Program-made: the position numbers and the translations under genes | Shown: positions 63,833-64,000 of the stretch, one piece after another | Numbering within the stretch: position 1 is the first letter of the stretch | How the letters are laid out: every line of letters starts with the position of its first letter | Notes under the pieces: generated by a model | The model's input: only the letters and a program-made list of their open reading frames with translations | Databases searched by the model: none | What the model was told of the DNA's origin: nothing | Assembly: GCF_016908525.1 (NCBI RefSeq) | Contig: NZ_JAFBEB010000006.1 | Span: 62,001 to 126,000, forward strand | Source: Brevibacillus fulvus | GTDB lineage: Bacteria > Bacillota > Bacilli > Brevibacillales > Brevibacillaceae | DNA: 64,000 nucleotides | Direction: 5' to 3'

Positions 63833-64000
63833 TTAAATTAGCAGATTGAACAAATCCGGATCTTTGTTTATTTCGATATAATGAAACCCCTTTTTGTTCA
63901 TCCGCTCCATTAACGGGAAATAGTCTTCCTGATGTTTCAATTCGATCCCCACCAGCGCCGGGCCGTTTTCCTTATTGTTTTTCTTCGTGTACTCAAAGCG
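63833..64000 (-). CDS. ilvA: Threonine ammonia-lyase, C-terminal end (cut by window edge)
   Basis: The last 55 codons of a gene entering from the right edge: RFEYTKKNNKENGPALVGIEL, then DYFPLMERMNKKGFHYIEINKDPDLFNLLI. This is the C-terminal ACT-like regulatory segment of biosynthetic threonine dehydratase IlvA, the first step of isoleucine synthesis, as found in Bacillales. The frame is open to the edge. Confidence 0.88.
   Translation of the reverse strand, partial: RFEYTKKNNKENGPALVGIELKHQEDYFPLMERMNKKGFHYIEINKDPDLFNLLI

Overview
The window is chromosomal DNA of an endospore-forming, low-to-mid-GC Firmicute of the order Bacillales. The evidence is spore genes (cotE, spoVK, sspP), Gram-positive ribosome binding sites (AGGAGG-type) before nearly every gene, a B. 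subtilis-like block miaB-ricA-cotE-mutS-mutL-miaA-hfq-spoVK-hflX-ynbB-glnR-glnA-lexA/yneA-ynzC, and an S-layer-homology protein. The gene order and the SLH protein suggest a Brevibacillus-like or Alicyclobacillaceae relative; that placement is inference. No rRNA, CRISPR array, prophage or intact insertion sequence was seen.

Layout. 1-2750: start of parE (truncated by the window edge), a YflT-like stress gene behind a sigma-B-type promoter, and three small proteins. 2790-8461: a five-gene minus-strand operon of ECF sigma factor, membrane-anchored propeller protein (probable anti-sigma factor), 748-residue membrane protein, ABC ATPase and ABC-2 permease. 8856-18429: cyclophilin lipoprotein, an SDR enzyme, an MFS transporter, several DUF proteins and a YfmL-type RNA helicase. 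18558-26305: a phosphodiester-glycosidase-like protein, a two-gene GMC/gluconate-dehydrogenase-like operon, an ABC-F protein (YfmM type), a 200-nt intergenic element that folds on itself, a lipoprotein, sspP and an HTH-less ArsR-like protein. 26423-31358: the pyruvate dehydrogenase operon pdhA-pdhB-pdhC-lpd. 31593-35579: an esterase, a lysine riboswitch controlling an APC lysine-type permease, a tRNA-Ser/tRNA-Thr unit and a cysteine-poor HesB-like protein. 35638-41393: helD, crcB, and a truncated Baeyer-Villiger monooxygenase with an alpha/beta hydrolase and a LuxR-type regulator. 41535-45514: SOS locus (ynzC, yneA, lexA), a DUF456 protein and glnRA. 45712-61045: the conserved RNA-modification, mismatch-repair and spore-coat block. 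61310-64000: SLH protein, lipL-type octanoyltransferase and the 3' end of ilvA.

Links between genes. PDH E2 needs lipoylation, and a lipoyl-transfer enzyme (LipL type) lies in the same window. GlnR is followed by its main target glnA. LexA and the division inhibitor YneA share a divergent promoter region with three LexA boxes. MutS/MutL and MiaA/MiaB/Hfq/HflX form a housekeeping block. The least explained parts are the sigma/ABC operon, the amidoligase between cotE and mutS, and the structured element at 24233-24434.
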